A DNA stretch of 64,000 bases. It comes from Io17-Chloro-G2 sp963663135 (GTDB taxonomy: Bacteria; Chloroflexota; Dehalococcoidia; Lucifugimonadales; UBA3495). The stretch lies in NCBI GenBank assembly GCA_963663135.2, contig CAXXRM010000002.1:372001-436000 (forward strand), in the 5' to 3' direction. This document shows, in pieces, positions 26,162 to 35,172 of this stretch. Under the pieces are notes generated by a model that was not told the DNA's origin, made no database searches, and worked only from the letters and a program-made list of their open reading frames with translations. Position numbers and translations under genes: made by a program. Positions within the stretch are counted from its first letter, which is position 1. Every line of letters starts with the position of its first letter.

Positions 26162-26723
26162 GGTGGTCAATTATATCTTGCCCGGTGATTCCCCCTCAAG
26201 CTGGCGAGTTCGCCTCACGGGGCAATCGCATCAAGAACGCCATCATTCCGGTTCCCCCGTGAATCCAAAAACCCGCAGGGGGTACGCCCTGACCTAACCC
26301 CCTGTTTCGGGGAGGAAGCTCAAGAGACAAGCAGGGCAAGATTCAGGATGCGATTGCAAACCCTCACTCCGGTCAATCTCGTCGCAACGGGTTTTCAGGG
26401 AATCCATAGAAGGAACTTTGCTTACCCAGCCGGGTGGCGCGCGGGTAACGGCACGGATTCTGCACACCTGCACCGGGTTGAATGACGGAAAGGGCTCTGG
26501 ATTCCCGCTGCGGCGAGAATGACGGGTGTAGGAGTGTGGCCTTTCACGTTAACCTTCCGGCATCCGCGGCAACAGGAATTATTTGGATGCAGCGCCGGCG
26601 TGGAAGAGCTACGGAGGCTGTCTAAGCACGCGCTGGTCGGCGCGACGGGTTTTGTCTTGCGCCTCCAGCCCGGCCATGTTAGGGTGAATTCCAGAGTTCA
26701 ATTCTTCTATGCGGAGGGGCGTT
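26162..26723. other. Intergenic gap with one REP-like repeat
   Basis: About 560 bases between the divergent thiL and VOC genes contain no recognisable gene. They include a dispersed-repeat copy at 26492-26530. Short frames here lack motifs. Confidence 0.6.
26492..26530 (+). repeat. REP-like intergenic repeat copy
   Basis: GGGCTCTGGATTCCCGCTGC followed by GGCGAGAATGACGGG matches the copies at 19023, 32938 and elsewhere in this window. It is intergenic, as are all other copies. Confidence 0.75.
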
Positions 26724-27227
26724 ATGGGTCGCCGTCCGAAATACCTGGGGCACGTCAATATCTTCGTGCGCAACATCGAGCGTTCTCAAAAATGGTACCA
26801 GGAGTTGCTGGACCTCCACACCTACGATTACCGTCCGGGTAACGCCGCGTTCATGTCGGCCGACATCGAGCAGTCTCATGAAGTGGCCTTGATTCAGCTT
26901 GGCGACGAGGCCGCCGGGCCAGAGAAGGGCCGGGTGGGACTCAACCACATGGCGTGGATGATGGAAAGCCTGGACGACCTCAAAGAGGTGTACCAGCGTA
27001 TTAACGACCTAAACGTCCCGATCGAGCGGGTGTCCGACCACGGAGTATCCATCGGGATCTACCTGCGAGACCCCGATGGCAACGGCGTTGAAGTTTCCTA
27101 CGAGTTGCCCCGGTCGGAGTGGCCTCGCCAGGAAAAATTGTTCACCGACGACGGCGGCATCGCCAAGGGGCGGTTCCCAGGTCCCTGGGACCACCATATG
27201 GTCCAACCGGCCGCGGTTGCCGGCTAG
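26724..27227 (+). CDS. VOC-family protein (extradiol dioxygenase/glyoxalase-like)
   Basis: The 167-residue protein starts MGRRPKYLGHVNIFV at ATG 26724, which follows GGAGGGGC; an earlier ATG at 26709 is inside the ribosome-binding site. The paired modules contain HVNIFVRNIERSQKWYQELL and GLNHMAWMMESLDDLKEVYQ, and DPDGNGVEVSYELPR supplies the last metal-ligand Glu. The layout resembles catechol 2,3-dioxygenase-type and lactoylglutathione-lyase-type VOC enzymes. The LLM oxidoreductase downstream on the same strand suggests a catabolic context. The exact reaction is unknown. Confidence 0.85.
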   Translation: MGRRPKYLGHVNIFVRNIERSQKWYQELLDLHTYDYRPGNAAFMSADIEQSHEVALIQLGDEAAGPEKGRVGLNHMAWMMESLDDLKEVYQRINDLNVPIERVSDHGVSIGIYLRDPDGNGVEVSYELPRSEWPRQEKLFTDDGGIAKGRFPGPWDHHMVQPAAVAG

Positions 27228-27359
27228 GTCCGGGTTGGGGCGTCCCTGGCGGCCCTAGAACGGTCCTAAAACCGGGGGGCTTGGTTGCCGCGTGATGACC
27301 GTGCGGCGCTGCCGGGTCCAGCTTTCCGCGAAATTTAGTATGACCCCAGGGGGTTTATC

Positions 27360-28247
27360 TTGGAATTGGGAGTCACTTTACCGGTAGTGGAGTTTGGCGC
27401 CGATTTTGGCGCCGTCAGGGATTTTGTCCAAGCGGCAGAGGACCTGGGTTACACGCACCTTCGCATTCTAGACCATGTTTTGGGCGCCGACCCTCAGCAA
27501 CATCCCGAAGTCCCCAGGTTCGCCTATACCCACCAAAGTTATCTCCACGAGCCTTTAACCCTGATGGGGTACCTGGCGGCAATTACCAGCAAAATCAACC
27601 TGGTCACCGGGATCCTGATCCTGCCCCAACGCCAGACAGCTTTGGTGGCCAAGCAGGCGGCGGAAGTGGACGTGCTGAGTGGGGGAAGGCTGCGATTGGG
27701 CCTGGGCGTCGGCTGGAACCCGGTGGAATACGAGGCCTTGGGTCAGAACTTCCACAACCGGGGCAGAAGATACGAGGAGCAGATCGATGTCCTGAGGGCG
27801 CTGTGGACCCAGGAAGTGGTGAGCTTTGAGGGTCGCTGGCACAAGATTTCCGACGCGGGGATAAACCCAATGCCGGTCCAGCGGCCTATACCGTTGTGGA
27901 TGGGGGCCGGGTCCAATCCGTCGCCGGTGCCATCGGAGCGGGTGCTGCGCCGGATCGGGCGGTTGGCCGATGGCTGGTTCCCCATGTTCGGGCCTGATCA
28001 GGAAGGCGGCGCGGCGGCTATCGCCAGGGTTCGCACCTACGCGCAGGAGGCGCACCGGCCGGCCACGGCAGTGGGGTTGGAAGGCCGAGTCAGGCTGGCA
28101 GGCACAGGCCCCGAGGACTGGTTGACCGAGCTGAGGGCCTGGACCACGTTGGGCGCTACCCACATCTCCGCGGGCACCGGCGGGCAAGACCTCTCCCCCG
28201 ACCAACACATTGACGCCATGCGCCGACTGAAAGAAGTGGCGCCGTAA
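27360..28247 (+). CDS. LLM-class F420-dependent oxidoreductase
   Basis: The 295-residue protein has the luciferase-like barrel of F420-dependent enzymes: MELGVTLPVVEFGADFGAVR, YTHLRILDHVLGADP, LVTGILILPQRQTALVAKQA, and DVLSGGRLRLGLGVGWNPVE, the characteristic flavin-phosphate segment, with a PIPLWMGAG strand later. The start is TTG at 27360 after an AGGGGG motif, since no ATG is suitably placed. It follows the VOC gene by about 130 bases. The substrate is not predictable; many such enzymes act on aromatic or terpenoid compounds. Confidence 0.85.
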   Translation: MELGVTLPVVEFGADFGAVRDFVQAAEDLGYTHLRILDHVLGADPQQHPEVPRFAYTHQSYLHEPLTLMGYLAAITSKINLVTGILILPQRQTALVAKQAAEVDVLSGGRLRLGLGVGWNPVEYEALGQNFHNRGRRYEEQIDVLRALWTQEVVSFEGRWHKISDAGINPMPVQRPIPLWMGAGSNPSPVPSERVLRRIGRLADGWFPMFGPDQEGGAAAIARVRTYAQEAHRPATAVGLEGRVRLAGTGPEDWLTELRAWTTLGATHISAGTGGQDLSPDQHIDAMRRLKEVAP

Positions 28248-28396
28248 AAGGGTTGCGTCGTTTGCCGCAGAGTTGTGGAAACGACGGCCGGCCTTCTCGA
28301 TAGCGACTGAGTACTTCCCGCGGTCATGCCGGCTCCTCTGGAATGAGGGACAGCGGGCCCATACGGTTCTGAAATTCGTGACACCAGGAGGGAAAC

Positions 28397-28912
28397 ATGC
28401 CCAGAGTGGCTTTGGACCTCAACACCGATGAAGGCCGCGGGTTGGTTAACGGTCAGTGGAAGGTGGCCGAGGGCTACGTTCCGGGAGAACCCAACGAGGG
28501 CCTGCAATCGCAGGTGCTTTCCAGCCCGGCTCGGTTGGCGGATTACGACGATTCCGGCTGGCGGGTTTGCGACAACGTCAGGGAGAGCCTGTCTGTCGGT
28601 TTCACTTTCGCCTGGTACCGGATATCGGTGGTAGTGCCGGATTCCGTGGGTGGCGTATCAACCCAGGGAGCAAGGGTCTTCTTCGAAACGAACATCGACA
28701 ACTACGGCGAGGTCTGGGTCGATGGCGAGGTCAACCGGACCACGGGGGCCATCGTCGGACTCAACGCGTCTCACCGGGTGGAAATTAACGAAAACGCATC
28801 GCCGGGGGACCGGCATCTCATCGCGGTCCTGGTGCTCAACGGCCCGCTTGGGGCGCCTCGGGGCGGCATTTTCATGCGTTACGCCACATTGGCGGTGGAG
28901 ACCAGCGGGTAG
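28397..28912 (+). CDS. Uncharacterised beta-sandwich protein (GH2 sugar-binding-domain-like)
   Basis: The 171-residue protein is predicted all-beta. The segments DYDDSGWRVCDN, FTFAWYRISVVVPDS, RVFFETNIDNYGEVWVDGE and HLIAVLVLNGPLG follow the pattern of the jelly-roll domain of family 2 glycoside hydrolases (DDSGW...WYR...DNYxEVWVNG...N.LAV.V). No catalytic domain is attached and no signal peptide is seen, so it may be a free-standing binding domain. AGGAGGGAAAC precedes the ATG. Its position between an F420 enzyme and CoA-transferases is unexplained. Confidence 0.6.
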   Translation: MPRVALDLNTDEGRGLVNGQWKVAEGYVPGEPNEGLQSQVLSSPARLADYDDSGWRVCDNVRESLSVGFTFAWYRISVVVPDSVGGVSTQGARVFFETNIDNYGEVWVDGEVNRTTGAIVGLNASHRVEINENASPGDRHLIAVLVLNGPLGAPRGGIFMRYATLAVETSG

Positions 28913-28938
28913 GCCGGGGACATGGATGGAGGGCTGGC

Positions 28939-30171
28939 TTAAATCAACACCCCGTCGGCCTCCAAGGCCTGGTATTCTTCCTCGGTTATACCCACGACCT
29001 CGGTGAGGGCCAGGTGGGTGTCCTGGCCCAACAGGGGTGACGGCCGGTCCAACTTTCCCGGCGTCAGCGAGAGACGGACCTCGCTTCTTTCCGTGGCGTA
29101 AACGCCGAGCTCCGGGTGGTCCAAGTACACGTAATGCTCCTGGTGGGTCAACTGGGCGTCGCTGAACAGGTCGCGGCAATCGTTGACCACTCCCGCTGCC
29201 ACACCCTGGGCTTGCAGCGTTCGCATGAGTTCTTGGGAGTCCCAATCCGACGTCCATTCACCCATCAGCCGGTCCAACTCGTCCTCGTGCTGCTTGCGGG
29301 CCTGTAGTGTGGAGAACCGGTCCTGACGGGGCCAGTCTTGCCCCGATTTTTCGATGATCCCACCCAGGGTTTGCCATTCCTGGTCTGAGAAGCAGGCTAT
29401 CGCAATCCAACGCTCCTCGCCCTGGCACTGGTACACGCCGTGAGGCGCCGCATCCGGGTCGCGGTTGCCCATTCGGGTATGCTCCCGGTTGTTTACCTCC
29501 TGGTCCAACATGAACGGCGCGGTGAAGTGCAGAGATGCTTCCAACTGTGACATGTCCAGGTGCATCCCTTCCCCGGTGCGCCGGGAGTAGTCCAGGCCGG
29601 CCAGGATGGAGGCGACGGCAAACTTGGGGCCGATGAAGTCGGTGTAGGCGCCATAGGGGTTGACCGGGTCCCGGTCGGGCCAACCGGTGATGAAAGTGAG
29701 TCCGGCCAGGGAAGAGAGCACCGCCCCAAAGCCGGGTTGCTTTTCCATTGGGCCGCCCCTTCCCAACATGGAGGTGCTGAACATCACCAGTTTGGGATTG
29801 ATTTTCTTCAGGTCGTCGAAGCCCATTCCCCAGCTTTCCATGGTGCCGGGGGTAAAGTTTTCGGTAAGAAGGTCGGCCCAGGACGCCAGCTTCAGAATCA
29901 AGCCCTTGGCTTTGGGATGGCGCATATCGATGGCGGCGCCCAGCTTGTTGGCGTTGTAATTTGCGAAGTAGCCGCTGCGGTTGATCCCGGGGATGTCGTC
30001 TTTCAGCGGGGCCCCGCTGCGCAGGGTGTCGGGGCGCTTGGAGGACTCGACGCGGATGACCGTTGCGCCGTACTCGGCCAGGTACTTGGTGATCATGGGT
30101 CCCACGGCCACCCAGCAAAAATCCAGGACTTTGAGGCCGTCTAAAGGCCTGGGCTGCGGTTCAGGGGCCAT
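28939..30171 (-). CDS. CaiB/BaiF-type (class III) CoA-transferase
   Basis: The 410-residue protein begins with PLDGLKVLDFCWVAVGPMIT and has the class III CoA-transferase pattern: YGATVIRVESSKRPDTLRSG, ANKLGAAIDMRHPKAKGLIL, LASWADLLTENFTPGTMESW, then GYFANYN-type and LGRGGPMEKQPGF segments. The conserved Asp that carries the acyl-CoA anhydride should lie in the DLL/TEN region. Its start shares one base with the stop of the preceding homologous gene (TAATG), so the two are translationally coupled and may form a heteromer. Substrates are unknown. Confidence 0.88.
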   Translation of the reverse strand: MAPEPQPRPLDGLKVLDFCWVAVGPMITKYLAEYGATVIRVESSKRPDTLRSGAPLKDDIPGINRSGYFANYNANKLGAAIDMRHPKAKGLILKLASWADLLTENFTPGTMESWGMGFDDLKKINPKLVMFSTSMLGRGGPMEKQPGFGAVLSSLAGLTFITGWPDRDPVNPYGAYTDFIGPKFAVASILAGLDYSRRTGEGMHLDMSQLEASLHFTAPFMLDQEVNNREHTRMGNRDPDAAPHGVYQCQGEERWIAIACFSDQEWQTLGGIIEKSGQDWPRQDRFSTLQARKQHEDELDRLMGEWTSDWDSQELMRTLQAQGVAAGVVNDCRDLFSDAQLTHQEHYVYLDHPELGVYATERSEVRLSLTPGKLDRPSPLLGQDTHLALTEVVGITEEEYQALEADGVLI

Positions 30172-31439
30172 TAAATTACACCTTCCGATTCCAGGGAGGC
30201 CATCTCGCTGGGGGTCAAGCCCAATTCTCCCTGGTAAATGTCCGTGTTGTGTTGTCCGATAACCGGCGGTTGGAGCCGCAGGCCTAGTCTCGACCCCTGC
30301 ATGTCCTTGATGAAAGGGCCCGGATAGGTAAAGGTGGCCCCCAATTCCTCGTGGTGAATCTCCTGGAAATATTCCCTGGCCGCCAGGTGAGGATGGGCCA
30401 GTATGTCTTTAGGCGTTGACACCGGAAACATGAGAATGCGCCGCTGTACGCTCCCTTCCACCAATTCAGCCCTGGTGTGGGCGGAGAAAAAGCGCATCAG
30501 CGGGTCGATCACCCGAACCATCAGTTCAGCCCGCATCTCGCCGTAGCCCAACCCTTCCCAGTTGACCGAGTTCAGGTACTCGTCGCCCAATCCTTCCTCG
30601 TCCATCCACTGGAGCAATGCCCTGGTGCTGGCCGCCGACCCGCCGCCGCCGCCTCCCGCCGAGTAGTTGATGTACCCGTCCTTGCAGGGCCAGGAAATGC
30701 GCACGACGTTGTCTCCTGACGTTTGCCGGTAAACCCCCATCCGGGTCAGCAGCACCTTGTTAACGTCCCACTGTTGCGGGGCGTGGGCCAGGGTGCGCGC
30801 CACCGCCTGCTGGCACGACACGTCAACCCGTTGGCCCTGGCCGGTCAAGGCCCGGTGGGTGTGGGCGAGCATCGCGCCGGTGGCGCCGGCCGCGGAGCCG
30901 TGGAGGTAAAAGTGGGGAGAACTTACCCTGACCGGCGGCCGGTCGGCGTCTCCGGTCAGCCACATGAACCCGCCCAGGGCGGTGCCCACAATGTCCGGCG
31001 CGTTGTAGTTGGCGTAGGGGCCGTCCTGGCCGAAGGGCGTGATCGACACCATGACCAGGGCTGGATTGACCTCCGCCAACCGGTCGTAGCCCAGGCCCAA
31101 CCCGTCCATGTAACCAAGGTCTGCCGATTCGATTACAAAGTGGGCGGTCGCCGCCAGCCGGAGCAGCAATTCCTTGCCTTTGCCGGTTTCCAGGTCCAGG
31201 GTTATGCCCCGCTTGTTAGCGGCGTAGGACCACCAGTAAAGGCTTTTTTCCGGCTCCGGTTGGTCCTGGTAGAACGGCCCCAACTTCCGGGCCGGACTGC
31301 CCGAGGGAGGTTCAACCTGGACCACGTCGGCGCCCAGGTCGGCCAGAATCTTGCCGCAGAGCAGCCCCCTCTGGTCGGTGAGGTCCAACACGCGGTAGGG
31401 ACTCAGCAAGTGTTGGGCCGGGTCTGGGTTTTGGGGCAT
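30171..31439 (-). CDS. CaiB/BaiF-type (class III) CoA-transferase
   Basis: The 422-residue first gene of a coupled pair has LLSPYRVLDLTDQRGLLCGK, LADLGADVVQVEPPSGSPAR, YAANKRGITLDLETGKGKEL and ADLGYMDGLGLGYDRLAEVN, all typical of family III CoA-transferases. CAGGAG lies about ten bases before the ATG. The gene is divergent from the FAH-fold hydrolase gene across a 288-base gap. Two tandem diverged CaiB-like genes suggest activation of an organic acid by transfer from another CoA thioester. The specific acids are not evident. Confidence 0.88.
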   Translation of the reverse strand: MPQNPDPAQHLLSPYRVLDLTDQRGLLCGKILADLGADVVQVEPPSGSPARKLGPFYQDQPEPEKSLYWWSYAANKRGITLDLETGKGKELLLRLAATAHFVIESADLGYMDGLGLGYDRLAEVNPALVMVSITPFGQDGPYANYNAPDIVGTALGGFMWLTGDADRPPVRVSSPHFYLHGSAAGATGAMLAHTHRALTGQGQRVDVSCQQAVARTLAHAPQQWDVNKVLLTRMGVYRQTSGDNVVRISWPCKDGYINYSAGGGGGGSAASTRALLQWMDEEGLGDEYLNSVNWEGLGYGEMRAELMVRVIDPLMRFFSAHTRAELVEGSVQRRILMFPVSTPKDILAHPHLAAREYFQEIHHEELGATFTYPGPFIKDMQGSRLGLRLQPPVIGQHNTDIYQGELGLTPSEMASLESEGVI

Positions 31440-31727
31440 GGGCGATACTCCTGTACTCCGGGCGTCTTGAGAGGGTGCTTCCCCGGGCGCGTGAGGACAA
31501 AAACGACAGCCAGGTAGTTAATCATGAGAGGGGGCGCCCCGGCGCCGGATTTCTAACCGTATTGTAGTTAGGCTTGCCCCGGCGTCAAGTTTCCGCGACC
31601 GCCGTTGACCCTAGAACATGCTTCCCAATACAATACTGGCGGTTGGCCCAGGATTACGGGGACCCTGGCCGCCGGGCATTCAACACAACTCATCTGTCTC
31701 TGTTTAATCGAATTTAAGGGGGAAAGC

Positions 31728-32651
31728 ATGAAGCTGGTATTCTTCGACGACTTCAAACTCGGCGTTATAAAAGATGGAAACGTGGTGGACGTGGGCGCGG
31801 CGGTGTCAGGTGTCAACCACACCTCTCCCCAGGACCTGATCAACCAGGTAATCGCCAATTTCTCCCAGCACCGGGACGCGCTGCAGCAGGTTGCGGACAG
31901 CGGCCAAGGCACGCCGGTGGAGCAGGTAAAATTGCGGTCTCCCCTACCCAAGCCAGGCAACATTGTGGCGATGGCCGTCAATTACATGGAGGACGGTACC
32001 AGGGACGCGCCGGCGCCGATCAACGCGTTTCACAAGTCGCCGAACGCGGTAATCGGGCAGGGAGACACCATGGTCCTTCCCGACGTTCCGGCCACGATTT
32101 TCGAGGGCGAGGCGGAGTTGGCCCTGGTGATTGGCAAGCACGCCAGCAACGTGAGCCAGGCAGATGCCTTTGACTACATTTTCGGCTACCTGAACTTCAT
32201 CGACGGTTCGGCCCGCGGCCTGCCGCCCAGTGGCAACACCTTCTACCAGATGAAGTCCAGGGCTACCTTTGCTCCCATGGGCCCGTGGCTAGTGACGGCC
32301 GACGAGATTGAAGACCCGCAAAACCTGCCGGTGCGGCTGTGGGTCAACGAGGACCTGAAGCAAAACTACAACACAAACGACATGGCGCACCAGATTCCCA
32401 GGATTATCGAGTGGGTCAGCTCGGTCCATGACCTGGAACCCGGCGACGTCATTGCCACCGGCACCAACCATCGCGGTCTCAGCGCCTTCCAGGACGGAGA
32501 CAATGTCGACCTGGAGGTCGAGGGCATGGGCATGCTCCGGTTCAACATCCAGGACGACCTGAAACGGACCTGGGCCCGGACCACCCGCCTGGAAATGACG
32601 GAGCAGGGCAAGGAAGGCACCACACCCCAAATCTCCGGGAAGTACGCCTAG
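31728..32651 (+). CDS. Fumarylacetoacetate hydrolase-family protein
   Basis: The 307-residue protein from ATG 31728 (AAGGGGGAAAGC upstream) has the FAH fold. KPGNIVAMAVNYMEDGTRD precedes the active site. IFEGEAELALVIGKHASNVS carries the metal-binding Glu-x-Glu, and the downstream FIDGSARGLPPS segment supplies a further Asp. The C-terminal part has DLEPGDVIATGTNHRG. Members hydrolyse C-C bonds of 1,3-diketo acids or hydrate/isomerise such intermediates in aromatic breakdown. An upstream 41-codon extension of the frame is not supported. It is divergent from the CoA-transferases. Confidence 0.87.
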   Translation: MKLVFFDDFKLGVIKDGNVVDVGAAVSGVNHTSPQDLINQVIANFSQHRDALQQVADSGQGTPVEQVKLRSPLPKPGNIVAMAVNYMEDGTRDAPAPINAFHKSPNAVIGQGDTMVLPDVPATIFEGEAELALVIGKHASNVSQADAFDYIFGYLNFIDGSARGLPPSGNTFYQMKSRATFAPMGPWLVTADEIEDPQNLPVRLWVNEDLKQNYNTNDMAHQIPRIIEWVSSVHDLEPGDVIATGTNHRGLSAFQDGDNVDLEVEGMGMLRFNIQDDLKRTWARTTRLEMTEQGKEGTTPQISGKYA

Positions 32652-32790
32652 CTCGTATCCTCAGCCTAACGGACGGCGGCGGTGAATCCCGGGTTGGGCC
32701 GCCGCCGCCAAACCTTCTTAACGCGTCGCCTGCCTAGCCGGATTGAATCTGACTAGGCCAACCCTTGATATTGCCCCTCCCCAGTCACTG

Positions 32791-33074
32791 TCACCGTATC
32801 GGGAATCCAGAGCCCTTTTCGTCCTTTTGCATGACTCCGATGTGCAGGGCGTGGTGATCCGGCAAACGCGACCGGAGGGGCGTGGCTTGCCCTCACCTGG
32901 CGTTTCCCAGTTGCGATAAGTGTCCCGGCGCACTGAAAGGGCTCTGGATTCCCGCTGCGGCGAGAAAGACGGGGGTAGGCGCGGTTGGATAAGGGCGGCC
33001 GAGCGTCACTTTGAATCCAAGATTCGCCCGCTGCGGCGAGAAAGACGGGGGTAGGTGCGGTTGGATAACGGCAG
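32791..33074. repeat. Cluster of REP-like repeats
   Basis: A leftward copy lies at 32791-32815. Two rightward copies with a longer shared tail lie at 32938-32998 and 33021-33074, 76 bases apart; both contain CTGCGGCGAGAAAGACGGGG, then GTAGG and GCGGTTGGATAA. This is the densest group of the repeat in the window. Confidence 0.75.
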
Positions 33075-33169
33075 AGGGGCGCGGTCAGATAAAAGGAGAG
33101 CACGCATCACTTTGGATGCTAGACTTGCCGGTCACGTTAGAATGCGTTTGCCCTGCACGCCTCGTGGCG

Positions 33170-33196
33170 TTGACAGCCTAATCCAATCCCTATAGG
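33170..33196 (+). promoter_or_regulatory. Candidate promoter of the Rieske oxygenase operon
   Basis: A perfect TTGACA (33170-33175) is followed after 15 bases by TATAGG (33191-33196), 30 bases upstream of the Rieske gene start. The spacer is shorter than ideal, so this is tentative. Confidence 0.35.
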
Positions 33197-33225
33197 CTTG
33201 GCTTAAAAGCGTTGAGGGGGTCCCT

Positions 33226-34560
33226 ATGCAAATCAAGGACCTGATCATCGATGATCGAGACCAAGGGATCTTCAAGGTTCACCGGTCGGCGCTGACTTCT
33301 CCGGAGCTGTTCGCGCTGGAGCAAGAGCGGGTTTTCGACCAGTGCTGGCTGTATCTGGGACACGAGTCGGAAGTGTCAAAGCCGGGGGAATACCGCCGGC
33401 GCGAAGTGGCTGGCCGCCCCGTGTTTTTCGCCCGCGGCAACGATGGACAGGTGAGGGCCTTCCTCAACTCCTGCCCCCACCGGGGGGCGATGATTTGCCG
33501 CCAGGACGAAGGCGCCACCGAGTCTTTCCAGTGTTTCTACCACGCCTGGACGTTTAACAATCAGGGCCAGTTGATCGGCGTCCCTGATGAAGAGGGCTAC
33601 GGCCCCGATTTCGACAAGTCCAAACTGGGGCTAAACCCCCCGCCCCGGGTTGAAGGCTACCGTGGCTTTTGGTTCGTTAGTTTCAATCCGCAGATTGAGC
33701 CCTTGGTCGAGTACCTGGCGGGAGCCAGGGAATACCTGGACCTGATTGCCGACCAGTCCGAAGTCGGTATGAAGATTACCAAGGGCACAAACAAATACAC
33801 CATGCGGGCCAACTGGAAGCTGTTGTGTGAGAACAGCATGGACGGCTATCACCTTCAGCCCACGCACCAGACCTACTTGGACTACATCTCCAGCCTGGGC
33901 TCCGACGTGAGCGGCGTAGACGTTCGCCGCCCCCGCGCCGGGGTGGCCCGGGCCCTGGGCAACGGGCACGCCGTGATTGAAAGCGAGGCCAGAAACGGAC
34001 GCCCAATCGCACACTGGCACCCGATGTACGGGGAGGACGCCAAGGAGGAAATCGCCCAGGTTAGAGCCGAATTGGTGGACAAGTACGGCGAGGAGTGGGC
34101 GTTTCGGATGTGCGATACGTCCCGCAACCTGCTCATTTACCCCAACCTGGTGATTAACGACATTATGGCCATCACGGTTAGAGTATTCTGGCCGGTGGCT
34201 CCCGACCACATGGACGTCACTGCTTGGAACTTGGGGCCGGGCGAAGAGTCGGCCCGGCAGTTGTCGCGGCGGTTGGACAGCTTTTTGACCTTCCTTGGCC
34301 CAGGCGGGTTCGCAACCCCCGATGACGTGGAGGCCCTGGAGTCCTGCCAGCGGGGTTTTCGGGCAAAGGAATTGGAGTGGTCCGATATCTCCAGGGGGAT
34401 GCACCGCGACCCCAAGAACTCGGACGAGCAGCAGATGCGCGCTATGTGGCGGCAGTGGCACGCCCACATGATGGGCTTGGGACATGTCAATACGGTGGAC
34501 CAACCGGGCCGCGACCGCCAGACCCTTACTCCCGAATTGATCGCCGGAGACGATGACTAG
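33226..34560 (+). CDS. Rieske-type aromatic ring-hydroxylating oxygenase, alpha subunit
   Basis: The 444-residue protein has an N-terminal Rieske [2Fe-2S] domain with CPHRGAMIC and CFYHAWTF (CxH...CxxH), and a catalytic domain with the mononuclear iron motif ENSMDGYHLQPTH, where Asp and two His are expected, plus a distal acidic ligand. Such subunits dihydroxylate or O-demethylate aromatic substrates. The downstream small-subunit gene overlaps by eight bases, confirming a two-subunit terminal oxygenase. No ferredoxin or reductase gene is adjacent, so electrons must come from proteins encoded elsewhere. GGGGG precedes the ATG. Confidence 0.92.
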   Translation: MQIKDLIIDDRDQGIFKVHRSALTSPELFALEQERVFDQCWLYLGHESEVSKPGEYRRREVAGRPVFFARGNDGQVRAFLNSCPHRGAMICRQDEGATESFQCFYHAWTFNNQGQLIGVPDEEGYGPDFDKSKLGLNPPPRVEGYRGFWFVSFNPQIEPLVEYLAGAREYLDLIADQSEVGMKITKGTNKYTMRANWKLLCENSMDGYHLQPTHQTYLDYISSLGSDVSGVDVRRPRAGVARALGNGHAVIESEARNGRPIAHWHPMYGEDAKEEIAQVRAELVDKYGEEWAFRMCDTSRNLLIYPNLVINDIMAITVRVFWPVAPDHMDVTAWNLGPGEESARQLSRRLDSFLTFLGPGGFATPDDVEALESCQRGFRAKELEWSDISRGMHRDPKNSDEQQMRAMWRQWHAHMMGLGHVNTVDQPGRDRQTLTPELIAGDDD

Positions 34561-35071
34561 TCCAACCGGCAACCCGGCAGGCGCAGCGTTTGACGCTTCC
34601 TTGCGCCTGGAGGTGGAGGATTTCCTCTATCGAGAGGCGGCGCTGCTGGACGAATGGCGCTTGGACGAGTGGCTCACGTTATTCACCGAAGACACTCGCT
34701 ACGTGGTGCCCACCACAGACCTGCCTGACGGTGATCCCAGCGAGAACCTGGTGTTCATCGATGACGACATCGTGCGGCTCCGGGCCAGGGTCGTCCGGCT
34801 CAACAGCCGGCATGCCCACCGGGAGTATCCCTGGTCCCGCACCCGGCGCTTCATCAGCAACGTGCGGATTACCGAAACCGACGGGGATGAGGTCTCGGTT
34901 ACCGGGTCTTCCCTGGTGTACCGGGTCCGAATGCGCCAGACCGACCCATACGTGGCCCGGTTTTTCTACCGCCTGGTGCGCTCCGGCTCCGGCTGGAAAA
35001 TTCGCTACCGCCGCGCCGAACTGGACCTGGAGGCGTTGGACGCCCATGGGGCGGTCAGCATTATCCTGTAA
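34553..35071 (+). CDS. Ring-hydroxylating dioxygenase beta subunit (SnoaL/NTF2-like fold)
   Basis: The 172-residue protein has the cone-shaped NTF2-like fold of dioxygenase small subunits: EVEDFLYREAALLDEWRLDE, WLTLFTEDTRYVVP, RLRARVVRLNSRHAHREYP, and a C-terminal GWKIRYRRAELDLEALDAHG. It overlaps the alpha-subunit gene by eight bases and would assemble with it as an alpha3beta3 oxygenase. The length is normal. Confidence 0.88.
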   Translation: MTSPTGNPAGAAFDASLRLEVEDFLYREAALLDEWRLDEWLTLFTEDTRYVVPTTDLPDGDPSENLVFIDDDIVRLRARVVRLNSRHAHREYPWSRTRRFISNVRITETDGDEVSVTGSSLVYRVRMRQTDPYVARFFYRLVRSGSGWKIRYRRAELDLEALDAHGAVSIIL

Positions 35072-35172
35072 AATCCTTGTATATACCTGGAGACGCCGCG
35101 GTCGGCGCTTCAGCGGCAACGCGTGGAGTGGCTCACGGCTTCACCGGGAAACGAAAGGGAGCTTGAGGGGCA

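Larger units (their letters stand above)
32652..33225. other. Intergenic gap rich in REP-like repeats
   Basis: About 570 bases without a recognisable gene. It holds a leftward repeat copy, a tandem pair of rightward copies, and a candidate promoter near its right end, all listed separately. Confidence 0.65.

Noticed and set aside
32791..33074. Possible CRISPR array from repeated intergenic units
   Set aside because: Copies differ in orientation and length, spacing is irregular, and the same repeat is scattered over many gaps; no cas genes are present.
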